From an uncultured Ruminococcus sp. (GTDB lineage Bacteria > Bacillota > Clostridia > Oscillospirales > Ruminococcaceae): a DNA stretch of 64,000 nt. The position numbers and the translations under genes were made by a program. Below the pieces are notes generated by a model. That model was not told the DNA's origin and ran no database searches. It saw only the letters and a list, made by a program, of their open reading frames with translations. This document shows positions 35,564 through 43,744 of this stretch, piece after piece. Position 1 is the stretch's first letter, and every line of letters begins with the position of its first letter. The stretch covers positions 1 through 64,000 of the forward strand of contig CADCFQ010000008.1 of the NCBI GenBank assembly GCA_902800795.1. Direction: 5' to 3'.

Positions 35564-36772
35564 TTATTTTCTTACCCTGAAAGCGTCCTTCGGCATAAAA
35601 AAGCTGACCTGTCTGCACATCTCTCCTCTTAAAGTATAGTGTGCTTTTATGACCGCCTTGCCGCCTGTGAATTCCTCTTTCAGCTGGACATCCTTTATCT
35701 CATAGTCCCCAAGGAAATTCTCCTCATAAAGTTTCTCTTTCTGCCTTGCAAGCTCCAAAGCCTGCTCCTTTGTCAGCTCCTTCTGTGTCAGCGTATAGGG
35801 CGAGACGCCTACGTTTTTTACACCCAAGGGAAGCCTTAGACCGAAAAGGCAGATATCCTGCTCGCTCTCCTGCGTTTCATAAAGCCCCTCGGGGGATGAG
35901 AAAAACAGGGGCAGTTCGGCATCGAAAAACTTTATAAAGCGCTTGGTCTGCTCTTCCCCGGTATATGTCTTTGTCTCGGAAACAAGGGGCTGGCTGAAAG
36001 TAAGCTCTCTTTCAAAGGTCCCGGTTATGCTGCCCCTCGCCCTTGCATAGGATATGCGGGTGTCAATATGCTCCTTGCCGTCTATCCATTTGGACTTGGT
36101 CTTCACTATCTCTCCGGACACGACCACATCCCCCTTTGAGACTCCGCTTCCCACAGGGAACCTGACCTGGCCGTTTTGGATCTCGATATTCTCGATAATC
36201 CCGTTCTCGCAGGCCACAAGGTTCGCAGGGTGACTGTCATAGACAAGCTCCTCCGTACCCTCTTTTTCCACAACATCGATATAAAGCGTGTTGCCCTTTC
36301 GGGTTATGCCTGCCCATGAGATACCCTCGACACGCTGTTTCAGAGCCCTCTCGGTGACCACAAGGTCAATGGACGGGATAAAGCTTCCCGCTTCTACCCC
36401 CTCAGAGCGCAGGACATTGAGCACTCCCCTTTTTATCTTCACATCATCGCAGAGTATCTCTATCCTGGCAACACGGTTTGAAAGCCACAACCCCAGCACC
36501 ACGCACAGAACAAGGCCTGCCGCAAAGCCTTTTCTTGATATAACCGTCTTTATCATTCTTGCAGCAAGACTCAGCCTGACACTCTTGCGCTCGACACCAA
36601 GGCGGTCACACAGGCGCTCAAAGGGTCTGATGCTCTCGCTGGCTACCCTTATAAAAGCGGCTTCGCCCCTGCGCCTTAGTCCGGAATAGGTTATGGCTTC
36701 AAGATTCAGGTGCCTTATCAGGCGGTCGAGGTTTTCTGTTCCCAGCTTGTATTCCTTATAGCCGAAGATCAT
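35564..36772 (-). CDS. yqfD: sporulation protein YqfD
   Basis: 402 residues. N-terminal cytoplasmic part, one membrane helix near 95-113 (GFAAGLVLCVVLGLWLSN), then a large extracytoplasmic region with repeated beta strands and a Lys/Glu-rich C-terminus (LTKEQALELARQKEKLYEEN). Matches the YqfD/SpoIV-associated family, made under sigma-E in B. subtilis. ATGA overlap with yqfC. Confidence 0.9.
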   Translation of the reverse strand: MIFGYKEYKLGTENLDRLIRHLNLEAITYSGLRRRGEAAFIRVASESIRPFERLCDRLGVERKSVRLSLAARMIKTVISRKGFAAGLVLCVVLGLWLSNRVARIEILCDDVKIKRGVLNVLRSEGVEAGSFIPSIDLVVTERALKQRVEGISWAGITRKGNTLYIDVVEKEGTEELVYDSHPANLVACENGIIENIEIQNGQVRFPVGSGVSKGDVVVSGEIVKTKSKWIDGKEHIDTRISYARARGSITGTFERELTFSQPLVSETKTYTGEEQTKRFIKFFDAELPLFFSSPEGLYETQESEQDICLFGLRLPLGVKNVGVSPYTLTQKELTKEQALELARQKEKLYEENFLGDYEIKDVQLKEEFTGGKAVIKAHYTLRGEMCRQVSFFMPKDAFRVRK

Positions 36773-37059
36773 CTCTTTGCTCTCTCCCTGTGTCTTACAT
36801 CAGCGATAGCCACCGACTCTATCACACCTCTGACCTCCACCGAATGGCTCTTGTAATCCGCAAGCTCCAGCCGGTGACCTCTGACCGTCACCTCATAGCG
36901 CCCGGCTATTACCCTTGCTTCGTTCTCGCTGCATTCCAGCACCGCCTTGCAGCTCTCGATGAGAACGCTGCGGTTCTCGTTTATACCGATATATGAGCCT
37001 ATGGCCGCAAGCTCGGACACACGGCCGAAAAATGATAATACAGGAAGTTTCTGTTTCAT
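36769..37059 (-). CDS. yqfC: YabP/YqfC family sporulation protein
   Basis: 96 residues. Small beta-rich YabP/YqfC domain: LPVLSFFGRVSELAAIGSYIG, then a YEVTVRGHRLELADYKSHSVEVRG core (here shortened in sense, residues 55-78). Pairs with yqfD in a two-gene unit and diverges from ylbJ, another sporulation gene. The shared 86-base gap holds sigma-E-like boxes. Confidence 0.88.
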   Translation of the reverse strand: MKQKLPVLSFFGRVSELAAIGSYIGINENRSVLIESCKAVLECSENEARVIAGRYEVTVRGHRLELADYKSHSVEVRGVIESVAIADVRHRERAKR

Positions 37060-37091
37060 ATTATCCCCCCGAAAAGACTTTTATAAAGCTA

Positions 37092-37120
37092 TTATATTCG
37101 TCTGTCCCGGGACATATACT
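37092..37120 (+). promoter_or_regulatory. sigma-E-like promoter of ylbJ, in a symmetrical divergent region
   Basis: TTATATT (37092-37098), 14-base spacer, CATATACT (37113-37120), close to the sigma-E pattern of ATATT and CATA boxes 14 apart. The opposite strand shows GTATATG, 14 bases, AATATAATA toward yqfC. The exact palindrome GTCCCGGGAC (37104-37113) sits in the middle. Assignment is inference. Confidence 0.5.
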
Positions 37121-37145
37121 TGTCTTAATGACGGGAGGGATGGGC

Positions 37146-38228
37146 GTGAAAAAACTTTTGCATATCTTATCGCCGCTTGCTGCCCTGGCGGCGGTGATCC
37201 TTGGAAGCTTTGTGACGGCGGCCTTTGCCGGAGAGATCGCATCTGCGGTAAAGGAAGCACTGCTTCGCTGTATGAACGTTATGATACCCTCGCTCTTTGC
37301 GGTCACAGCGCTGTCAGCACTCCTGACGAGTTCGCCTGTTTTCTCTCTTGCGGCCAGACCCCTGCGGCCTCTGTCAAGGTTCGTTTTCCGCCTGCCGGAG
37401 GAGCTGTTTATGATAATGCTGATATCAAACGTGTCGGGCTACCCTGTGGGGACCAAGATGCTCTGTGACCTTTACCGCAGCGGCAGAGTAAACCGCCGTG
37501 ACGCAGCATTTATGCTTTGCTGCTGTTACGGTGCCGGGCCTGCGTTCTATGCTTCTGCGATAGGGCTTGCGCTTTTCGGGGATGTAAGAGCGGGGCTTGC
37601 GGTGTTTGTTTCAGCAGCCGGGGCAAATATTATCTGCGGAGCCTTTATAGGCATAGTCTTCCGCCCGAAGATAACATCTCCCCGAAGCGCACCCAAGCCC
37701 TGCGGCGATATCCTTACAAGGAGCGTCCTTTCCGCCGGCAGGACGATGTTCACGGTATGCACCTTTATAGTGGCTTTCAGCGTTCCCACGGCCGTCCTCG
37801 AAGCCTCGGGGATAACGGGCAGGCTTTGCGGCTTTTTCGGCGCTTCGGAAAACGCCGGGGTGTTCCTGCGCTCCCTCGGCGAGATATCCTGCATATCTTC
37901 TCTTTCAGGCTCCCCTTACGGCCAGCTGCCGCTTATCGCTGCCGTGTGCTCCATGGGCGGGCTTTGTGTGATCCTTCAGGTGTCGGCGCTTCGGGACAAA
38001 GATATCTCGCTCGTGCCTTTTCTGATCTCAAGGCTTGTGTGCGGAGCTCTTAGTTTTGGTATATGCCGGCTGATAAAAATGCACTTCTTTCCTGTGTCTC
38101 TGCCGGCGGTCGCAGGACAAAAACACATTTTCGTCGAAATCAACAATTTTGTCCCCTCGTTTTGCTTGATAATGATGATTTTATTACTAAATTTAAAGAA
38201 AACACTAGCATTTTCAAAACGGGTGTGA
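37146..38228 (+). CDS. ylbJ: YlbJ-like sporulation integral membrane protein
   Basis: About 360 residues with 8-9 hydrophobic helices. N-terminal MNVMIPSLFAVTALSALL, then NVSGYPVGTKMLCDLY and CCYGAGPAFYASAIGLALFG: the nucleoside-recognition/gate fold of YlbJ and SpoVV, which in Bacillus moves dipicolinic acid into the forespore. GTG 37146 lies seven bases after GGGAGG; ATG 37140 and 37128 are alternatives. Divergent from yqfC-yqfD. Confidence 0.9.
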   Translation: MKKLLHILSPLAALAAVILGSFVTAAFAGEIASAVKEALLRCMNVMIPSLFAVTALSALLTSSPVFSLAARPLRPLSRFVFRLPEELFMIMLISNVSGYPVGTKMLCDLYRSGRVNRRDAAFMLCCCYGAGPAFYASAIGLALFGDVRAGLAVFVSAAGANIICGAFIGIVFRPKITSPRSAPKPCGDILTRSVLSAGRTMFTVCTFIVAFSVPTAVLEASGITGRLCGFFGASENAGVFLRSLGEISCISSLSGSPYGQLPLIAAVCSMGGLCVILQVSALRDKDISLVPFLISRLVCGALSFGICRLIKMHFFPVSLPAVAGQKHIFVEINNFVPSFCLIMMILLLNLKKTLAFSKRV

Positions 38229-38234
38229 TATAAT
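38229..38234 (+). promoter_or_regulatory. probable -10 box of the small Cys protein gene
   Basis: TATAAT, 50 bases before the ATG; no good -35 match upstream. Confidence 0.4.
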
Positions 38235-38283
38235 TATTTTTGACGAAAATACCGCAAATTCAAATAAAGGAGCTGTATATATA

Positions 38284-38496
38284 ATGGCAAAAAAGAGTTA
38301 TTTCGGAAACAGAATCTCTCCCTCGTGTTCGTATTGCTTATACGGCAACCGCTCTAAAGAGGGCAATAAGGTCCTCTGCGAGAAGCAGGGTCTTGTTGAT
38401 GCTGATTACAACTGCAAGAAGTGGGTCTATGATCCTATCAAGAGAATTCCGAAAAAACAGCTTGAGATCCCCAATCAGGAGGACGATGTTATTTAA
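38284..38496 (+). CDS. small conserved Cys-containing protein of Ruminococcaceae
   Basis: 70 residues. MAKKSYFGNRISPSCSYCLYGNRS carries a CxxC pair, with two later cysteines (VLCEKQG and NCKKWVYDPIKRIPKK), so a small metal-binding site is possible. An AAAGGAG ribosome site precedes it. Own -10 box and strong terminator. I remember similar short proteins in ruminococci but no function. Confidence 0.7.
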   Translation: MAKKSYFGNRISPSCSYCLYGNRSKEGNKVLCEKQGLVDADYNCKKWVYDPIKRIPKKQLEIPNQEDDVI

Positions 38497-38500
38497 CAAT

Positions 38501-38528
38501 AAAGCCGCCTTTTTCAGGCGGCTTTTTC
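38501..38528 (+). terminator. terminator of the small Cys protein gene
   Basis: Perfect stem AGCCGCC/GGCGGCT, loop TTTTTCA, then TTTTTCTTTTT. Confidence 0.9.
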
Positions 38529-38547
38529 TTTTTGCTTTAAATATTTA

Positions 38548-38577
38548 CGGGGCATATCCGATGATATGCCCCGTTTT
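38548..38577. terminator. second convergent terminator hairpin, before tgt end
   Basis: ACGGGGCATATC/GATATGCCCCGT with a short loop. The T run is on the plus side and an AT tail on the minus side, so it probably serves both directions. Confidence 0.75.
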
Positions 38578-39717
38578 TTATTCCGGACACTTTGATGCAA
38601 GCAAGGGCGAATACTTGCTGCGGAATTCGGTGTAGGTCCCCTGCTCGATGTTTTCCCTTATCTTCTCGGTAAGGGTGTTGTAAAAATAGAGATTGTGCAT
38701 AACGGCAAGCCTGCCGCCGAGCTGTTCCTCGCTCTTGAAAAGGTGTCTCACATAGGCTCTGCTGAAATTTTTGCAGACAGGACATCCGCACTGCTCGTCT
38801 ATGGGCTTTGCGTCAGTCTCATAAGCCTTGTTTTTAATGTGCATTATACCGTTCCAGGTAAAGAGCGTGCCGTGTCTTGCGTTGCGGCTGGGCATAACAC
38901 AGTCAAAGAAGTCTATCCCACGGTAAACCGCCTCGATGATGTTCGAGGGAGTGCCCACGCCCATAAGGTATCTGGGCTTGTCCTTTGGCATATACGGTTC
39001 CACCTGCTCGATAACGTGATACATCACATCGGTCGGCTCGCCCACGGCAAGACCGCCTATGGCAAAGCCTGCGCAGTCGATCTCTCTTATGCGCTTCATG
39101 TGCTCGACTCTGAGATCGTCATAGGTGCAGCCCTGGTTTATACCGAAAAGCAGCTGGTGACGGTTTATCGTGGTCTCAAGAGAATTGAGCCTGTCCATTT
39201 CCGCTTTGCAGCGAAGGAGCCAGCGTGTGGTCCTTTCGCAGGAAGCCTTTGAATAGCTGTGCTCTGCCGGGTTCTCCACGCACTCGTCAAAGGCCATAGC
39301 GATAGTCGATGCAAGATGCGACTGTATCTGCATACTCTCCTCGGGACCCATGAATATCTTTCTGCCGTCAACGTGGGAGCTGAAATATACGCCCTCTTCC
39401 TTTATCTTTCGCAGGGACGCCAGAGAAAACACCTGAAATCCGCCGCTGTCCGTAAGGATAGGACCGTCCCAGTTCATAAACTTATGTAGCCCCCCCATTT
39501 TATAGATCACCTCGTCAGAGGGTCTTACATGGAGATGATAGGTGTTGCAAAGCTCGACCTGGCATTTGAGCTCGTTTTTAAGATCGACGGAGGACACTCC
39601 GCCCTTTATGGCTGCCGATGTTCCGACATTCATAAACACAGGCGTCTGTATCTTTCCGTGAACAGTTTCAAATTCGCCCCGCCTTGCCGCACCGTCCTGT
39701 GCCAAAACCTTGAACAT
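38578..39717 (-). CDS. tgt: tRNA-guanine transglycosylase (queuine/preQ1)
   Basis: 379 residues. Base exchange at G34 of GUN tRNAs. Shows TDSGGFQVFSL near 92, GGLAVGEP, the second catalytic Asp region FDCVMPSRNARHG, and the zinc set CGCPVC ... H. Starts three bases before the dapB stop region, so it is probably read from the lysine operon. queA, the next queuosine enzyme, is encoded divergently 5 kb away. Confidence 0.97.
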   Translation of the reverse strand: MFKVLAQDGAARRGEFETVHGKIQTPVFMNVGTSAAIKGGVSSVDLKNELKCQVELCNTYHLHVRPSDEVIYKMGGLHKFMNWDGPILTDSGGFQVFSLASLRKIKEEGVYFSSHVDGRKIFMGPEESMQIQSHLASTIAMAFDECVENPAEHSYSKASCERTTRWLLRCKAEMDRLNSLETTINRHQLLFGINQGCTYDDLRVEHMKRIREIDCAGFAIGGLAVGEPTDVMYHVIEQVEPYMPKDKPRYLMGVGTPSNIIEAVYRGIDFFDCVMPSRNARHGTLFTWNGIMHIKNKAYETDAKPIDEQCGCPVCKNFSRAYVRHLFKSEEQLGGRLAVMHNLYFYNTLTEKIRENIEQGTYTEFRSKYSPLLASKCPE

Positions 39718-39720
39718 AGA

Positions 39721-40479
39721 TCAGACCTCTGCCAGCAGGTCGCTCATATCATAAAGGCCTGCCTCTTTGCCGCTGAGGAACACTGCCGCATTGACAGCAC
39801 CAACAGCGAACACCTGCTTTGAGTGAGCTTCGTGCTTGAGGCTTATCACCTCGTCACGGCCTGCAAAAAGGATCTCGTGCTCTCCGACGATAGTGCCACC
39901 TCTTATAGCGTGCATACCGATCTCGGTCTTTGTCCTCTTCGCTCTCACGGAATGTCTGTCGTAAACGTAGGTATACTTCGGCTCGAGAACGGAGTTTATA
40001 GCGTCCGCCAGCATTATAGCCGTTCCCGAGGGAGCGTCTATCTTCTGGTTGTGGTGCTTCTCGATTATCTCGATATCATACTGGCCGCCCAGCACCTTTG
40101 CTGCGGTCTTTGCAAGCTCCGCCATAAGGTTTATGCCGAGGGTCATATTAAAGGTGAAGAACACAGGCACCTGCTCCGCAGCCTTGTGGATCTCTGCCAG
40201 CTCCTGCTCATTGTAGCCGGTGGTGGCAAGAACCAGGGGAACATTATTCTCCAGTGCATAGGAAAGCAGCTCGCCCAGAGCCGAGGGATGAGAAAAGTCG
40301 ATGATAACATCGGGCTTCTCCTTCATCTCGCCGGGAGTCTTCACGACCTCGAAGCTGTCATAGGCAGAACCGAACTTGTCGATACCTGCCGTTACCTCGC
40401 AATCGTTTCTTTCCTTTATAACATCGTTTATGAACCTGCCCATTTTTCCGCAGGCTCCGCAGATAGCTATTCTTGTCAT
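39721..40479 (-). CDS. dapB: 4-hydroxy-tetrahydrodipicolinate reductase
   Basis: 252 residues. Nucleotide-binding ICGACGKMGR at the N-terminus, IDFSHPSALGE, and the substrate motif EIIEKHHNQKIDAPSGTA. Third DAP/lysine enzyme of the operon. ATG 40479 after AAAGGA. Confidence 0.96.
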   Translation of the reverse strand: MTRIAICGACGKMGRFINDVIKERNDCEVTAGIDKFGSAYDSFEVVKTPGEMKEKPDVIIDFSHPSALGELLSYALENNVPLVLATTGYNEQELAEIHKAAEQVPVFFTFNMTLGINLMAELAKTAAKVLGGQYDIEIIEKHHNQKIDAPSGTAIMLADAINSVLEPKYTYVYDRHSVRAKRTKTEIGMHAIRGGTIVGEHEILFAGRDEVISLKHEAHSKQVFAVGAVNAAVFLSGKEAGLYDMSDLLAEV

Positions 40480-40542
40480 TTTTATCAGTCCTTTCTCTAT
40501 AAGAGAATAGGGCAGATCGCTCCGCCCTATCAATACTATCGC

Positions 40543-41442
40543 TTACTTTACACAGCCCACAAGGCCGAGATCGTCAAGAGCCTTTCTCAGCTCTGCGGTC
40601 TTTGCCTCCTCGGACTTGATAAGAGGCATCCTGCACTCGCCTGCCTTGAAGCCCATGATGTTGAGCGCTTCCTTTACGGGGATAGGGTTCACATCATTGA
40701 AAAGCGCATGGGTAAGAGGCAGATACCTGAATGCAAGGTCTGCCGCCTCTGCAAACTTACTTTCAAGGCACAGCTGACAGATAGTGTGTGTCTCCTTCGG
40801 AACGCAGTTTGAAAGAACGGAGATAACGCCCTTTCCGCCCAGAGCCATGATCGGTACGATCTGGTCGTCGTTGCCCGAGTAGATATCCAGCTGATCTCTG
40901 CAAAGCGCAGCAGTCTCGGTTATCTGGCTGATGTTTCCGCTTGCTTCCTTGATAGCCACGATATTGTCGATCTTTGAAAGCTCGTAAGCTGTCTTCGGCA
41001 GGATGTTCGTGCCTGTTCTGGAAGGAACGTTGTAAAGGATGATAGGGATCTTTACAGCGTTTGCTATAGCGGTAAAGTGTGCCACAAGGCCCTTCTGGGA
41101 TGTCTTGTTATAGTAAGGTGTGACACAGAGAAGAGCATCAGCGCCCAGCTTCTCGGCTTCCTTAGAAAGGTTCACCGCATACTCTGTGTGGTTCGAGCCT
41201 GTTCCTGCAATGACAGGAACTCTGCCGGCAGTCTTCTCTACTGCGTATCTGATGCACTCGATATGCTCTTCGTCAGTCATCGTCGAGCTCTCGCCTGTAG
41301 TGCCGCAGATAATAATGGCATCAGTGCCGTTTTCGATATTGAAATCGATCAGTCTTCCCAGCTCGTCATAGTTGATCGAGCCGTCGGCGTTCATAGGGGT
41401 CACGATAGCGACTCCTGCGCCGGTGAAAATCGTATTCTTCAT
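40543..41442 (-). CDS. dapA: 4-hydroxy-tetrahydrodipicolinate synthase
   Basis: 299 residues, TIM barrel. IICGTTGESSTMTDEEH, YNVPSRTG with the catalytic Tyr, and the Schiff-base Lys in NIVAIKEASGN. AAAGGAGGA before ATG 41442. Condenses aspartate semialdehyde and pyruvate. Confidence 0.97.
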   Translation of the reverse strand: MKNTIFTGAGVAIVTPMNADGSINYDELGRLIDFNIENGTDAIIICGTTGESSTMTDEEHIECIRYAVEKTAGRVPVIAGTGSNHTEYAVNLSKEAEKLGADALLCVTPYYNKTSQKGLVAHFTAIANAVKIPIILYNVPSRTGTNILPKTAYELSKIDNIVAIKEASGNISQITETAALCRDQLDIYSGNDDQIVPIMALGGKGVISVLSNCVPKETHTICQLCLESKFAEAADLAFRYLPLTHALFNDVNPIPVKEALNIMGFKAGECRMPLIKSEEAKTAELRKALDDLGLVGCVK

Positions 41443-41513
41443 AGGAAATCCTCCTTTACATAAACTTATCTTAAATAATTCTTAGCAAGATTGTTTTTGA
41501 TAGTCAACTAAGA

Positions 41514-42170
41514 TCAGAATCCTGCATCGACCATTTCAGTTATTTCTTCGACAGAAAGCTGCCATTTATCCGCATTTCCAACTGATATTTTGATAATACC
41601 ATTTCCCGATTCCACAATTCCGTCTGCATCTATAGCCATATGATAAGTGTTATCTATGTCCGTGTTATAGCAGAATGCTTCTCTACCGGATGAAAGAACG
41701 AACTCTTCGGTTATGCTTCCCGAATTTACGCTTTTAAACATTTCATATGTTTCTTCTTCCCAATCCTGTATAGTAATATGGAGATAGCATTCAGTTGCAC
41801 TACTCCCAACAAGGTGGAAATCTCCGCCCCTATCATATTCTAAAACACTTTTGTCAAATTGGAAAGGGTATTTGGTGCTGTTTTCCAAACAAATGATTTC
41901 GACATTGTAAAGGCTTTTTTTGTTGGTGTTGTCAGTTGTTATGCTGGATTCAGGCTCTTTTTCTTCAATTAAACTTGAAGTATCAGCAGCGATCACGGTT
42001 TCCAAACTTGTCTCTTCTGTTACGGAAGCAGATAAATCTTTATCATTTACAAAAGAAGACACTTTATTATCATTTGATGATTTTTCATTACTATCAGCTT
42101 CACTGCACCCCGTCATACAAAACGCAGCTAACGTCAATGAAACAAAGGCTTTCAGATAAACATTTTTCAT
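41514..42170 (-). CDS. AT-rich lipoprotein gene inside the lysine operon
   Basis: 218 residues. Signal peptide with lipobox (SLTLAAFCMTGC, Cys22), a Ser/Asp/Glu/Thr-rich linker to about residue 90, then a domain with KSLYNVEIICLENSTKYPF and HLVGSSATECYLHITIQDW. Lies 31 bases after the asd stop and 71 before dapA, so it should be co-transcribed under the lysine riboswitch. Base composition is visibly more AT-rich than the flanking dap genes, suggesting later insertion. ATG 42170; no function recognised. Confidence 0.75.
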   Translation of the reverse strand: MKNVYLKAFVSLTLAAFCMTGCSEADSNEKSSNDNKVSSFVNDKDLSASVTEETSLETVIAADTSSLIEEKEPESSITTDNTNKKSLYNVEIICLENSTKYPFQFDKSVLEYDRGGDFHLVGSSATECYLHITIQDWEEETYEMFKSVNSGSITEEFVLSSGREAFCYNTDIDNTYHMAIDADGIVESGNGIIKISVGNADKWQLSVEEITEMVDAGF

Positions 42171-42201
42171 TGCGCTCAATCCTTGTACCGTTTTTTACGA
42201 A

Positions 42202-43284
42202 TCAGTCAAAGTAGCCCTTTGCAGCAAGGAGCTCTGCAAGGAGGACTGCTCCGCCTGCTGCACCTCTGAGGGTATTGTGAGAGAGGCATACGAACTTGTA
42301 GTCATACTGCTTATCCTCTCTGAGCCTTCCGATGGATACAGCCATTCCGCCCTCAAGGTTGCGGTCGAGTCTTGCCTGGGGTCTGTCATCCTCTGTGAAG
42401 TAGTTGAGGAACTGCTTGGGAGCGCTGGGCAGCTCAAGCTCCTGCGGAACGCCCGAGAACTCTTTCCAAGCCTGAAGGATCTCATCCTTGGTGGGCTTCT
42501 TCTCAAAGGATACGAACACTGCTGCCGTGTGGCCGTCGGATACGGGCACTCTCAGGCACTGAGCCGTGATGCTGGGCTCCGTAGCGTCAACTATCTTGTC
42601 GCCCTCGATATGTCCCCAGATCTTCATGGGCTCCTGCTCGGACTTCTCTTCCTCGCCGCCGATATAGGGGATAACATTGTCAAGGATCTCAGGCCAGCTC
42701 TCAAATGTTCTGCCTGCTCCGGAAATAGCCTGATATGTGCAGGCAAGAGCCTTTGTTACCTTATACTTATCATGCAGAGGTGCAAGAGCAGGAACATAGC
42801 TCTGGAGCGAGCAGTTGGACTTGACTGCGATAAAGCCTCTCTTTGTGCCGAGTCTCTTTCTCTGAGCTGCGATGATCTCGATGTGCTCGGGGTTGATCTC
42901 GGGGATGACCATAGGAACATCATCCGTGTGTCTGTGAGCAGAGTTGTTGGAAACAACAGGGCACTCAGCCTTTGCATAGGTCTCCTCGAGCGCCTTGATC
43001 TCTTCCTTCTTCATATCAACTGCGCAGAAAACAAAATCTACCATAGAAGCGATCTTCTCTACGTCAGCCGTTGCGTCCATAACTGTCAGCTCACCGATAG
43101 CCTCGGGCAGGGGCTCCGAAAGCTTCCACTTGCCTGCTACTGCGTCCTTGAGCTTCTTTCCTGCGGAACGGGGCGAAGCCGCTACGCAGACAACATTGAA
43201 CCACGGGTGCTTATCAAGGAGCAGAGAAAACCTCTGACCTACCATACCCGTTGCTCCGATGATTCCTACATTGTACTGTTTCAT
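42202..43284 (-). CDS. asd: aspartate-semialdehyde dehydrogenase
   Basis: 360 residues. NADP-binding GIIGATGMVGQRFS at the N-terminus, catalytic Cys in VKSNCSLQSYVPALAP, AISGAGRTF, and the late histidine in VSDGHTAAVF. This is the longer archaeal/fungal-like form. AAAGGGAG before ATG 43284. First gene of the lysine/DAP operon behind the riboswitch. Confidence 0.96.
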   Translation of the reverse strand: MKQYNVGIIGATGMVGQRFSLLLDKHPWFNVVCVAASPRSAGKKLKDAVAGKWKLSEPLPEAIGELTVMDATADVEKIASMVDFVFCAVDMKKEEIKALEETYAKAECPVVSNNSAHRHTDDVPMVIPEINPEHIEIIAAQRKRLGTKRGFIAVKSNCSLQSYVPALAPLHDKYKVTKALACTYQAISGAGRTFESWPEILDNVIPYIGGEEEKSEQEPMKIWGHIEGDKIVDATEPSITAQCLRVPVSDGHTAAVFVSFEKKPTKDEILQAWKEFSGVPQELELPSAPKQFLNYFTEDDRPQARLDRNLEGGMAVSIGRLREDKQYDYKFVCLSHNTLRGAAGGAVLLAELLAAKGYFD

Positions 43285-43364
43285 TTTGATACTCCCTTTC
43301 TCCACACTGTCAAAATCACTAAATACGGATAGGCGAATGAGCGATTTTTGCATGGAATTAATAA

Positions 43365-43392
43365 AAAATAAAAAAACCGGTTGAAAACCGGC
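43365..43392 (-). terminator. attenuator terminator of the lysine riboswitch
   Basis: Minus strand: CCGGTT, loop TTC, AACCGG, followed by a T-rich run (TTTTTTTATTTTTTA). 41 bases after the aptamer, 80 before the asd ATG. Confidence 0.85.
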
Positions 43393-43432
43393 GCATCATA
43401 CAATATAATAAGAATGTTGACATAGATATGTC

Positions 43433-43606
43433 GATAGCACTCCATCATAAGTAATGATGACAACCGATAATCTGTTAAACTATCAGTCAGCAAAGGCACC
43501 TCCCGAATGCCCCGCTTCGGCAGCCTCGCCTTTCACCTTTTCCACAAGCCCGGGAGGCTTTGCCAAACGGCGGAAAAAGGTTACTGATCTTAGCTGCGCC
43601 TCTATC
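43433..43606 (-). promoter_or_regulatory. lysine riboswitch (L box) aptamer
   Basis: Minus strand from 43606: P1 strand GATAG with AGAGGCGC, then AGTAACC, a GTGAAAGGCGAG segment followed by GCTGCCGAAGC, GCTGACTGATAG, GGTTGTCA, and the closing GGAGTGCTATC that re-pairs with P1 (GATAG/CTATC). These are the conserved L-box boxes in the right order and spacing, about 174 nt. Lysine binding should favour the terminator at 43365-43392 and switch off asd, the lipoprotein, dapA and dapB. Confidence 0.93.
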
Positions 43607-43615
43607 CTATTGACA

Positions 43616-43644
43616 ACTATAACAGATAATAAGCCATCTGTCAA
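43616..43644 (-). promoter_or_regulatory. sigma-A promoter of the lysine operon
   Basis: Minus strand: TTGACA (43639-43644), 17-base spacer, TATAGT (43616-43621). The transcript would begin at the first base pairs of the aptamer. Confidence 0.88.
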
Positions 43645-43744
43645 TACGTGGACACAGTTTTTTATCATTTTTTGTAAAACTATCCTGCTTTTTACGCCGC
43701 TTGCGTACAGATGTTTGTGCAGGACGGACAACGGAGATATAAAA

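Noticed and set aside
43433..43606. T-box leader or an open reading frame in the asd upstream region
   Set aside because: No T-box sequence is present, and the conserved lysine-riboswitch segments account for the whole stretch.
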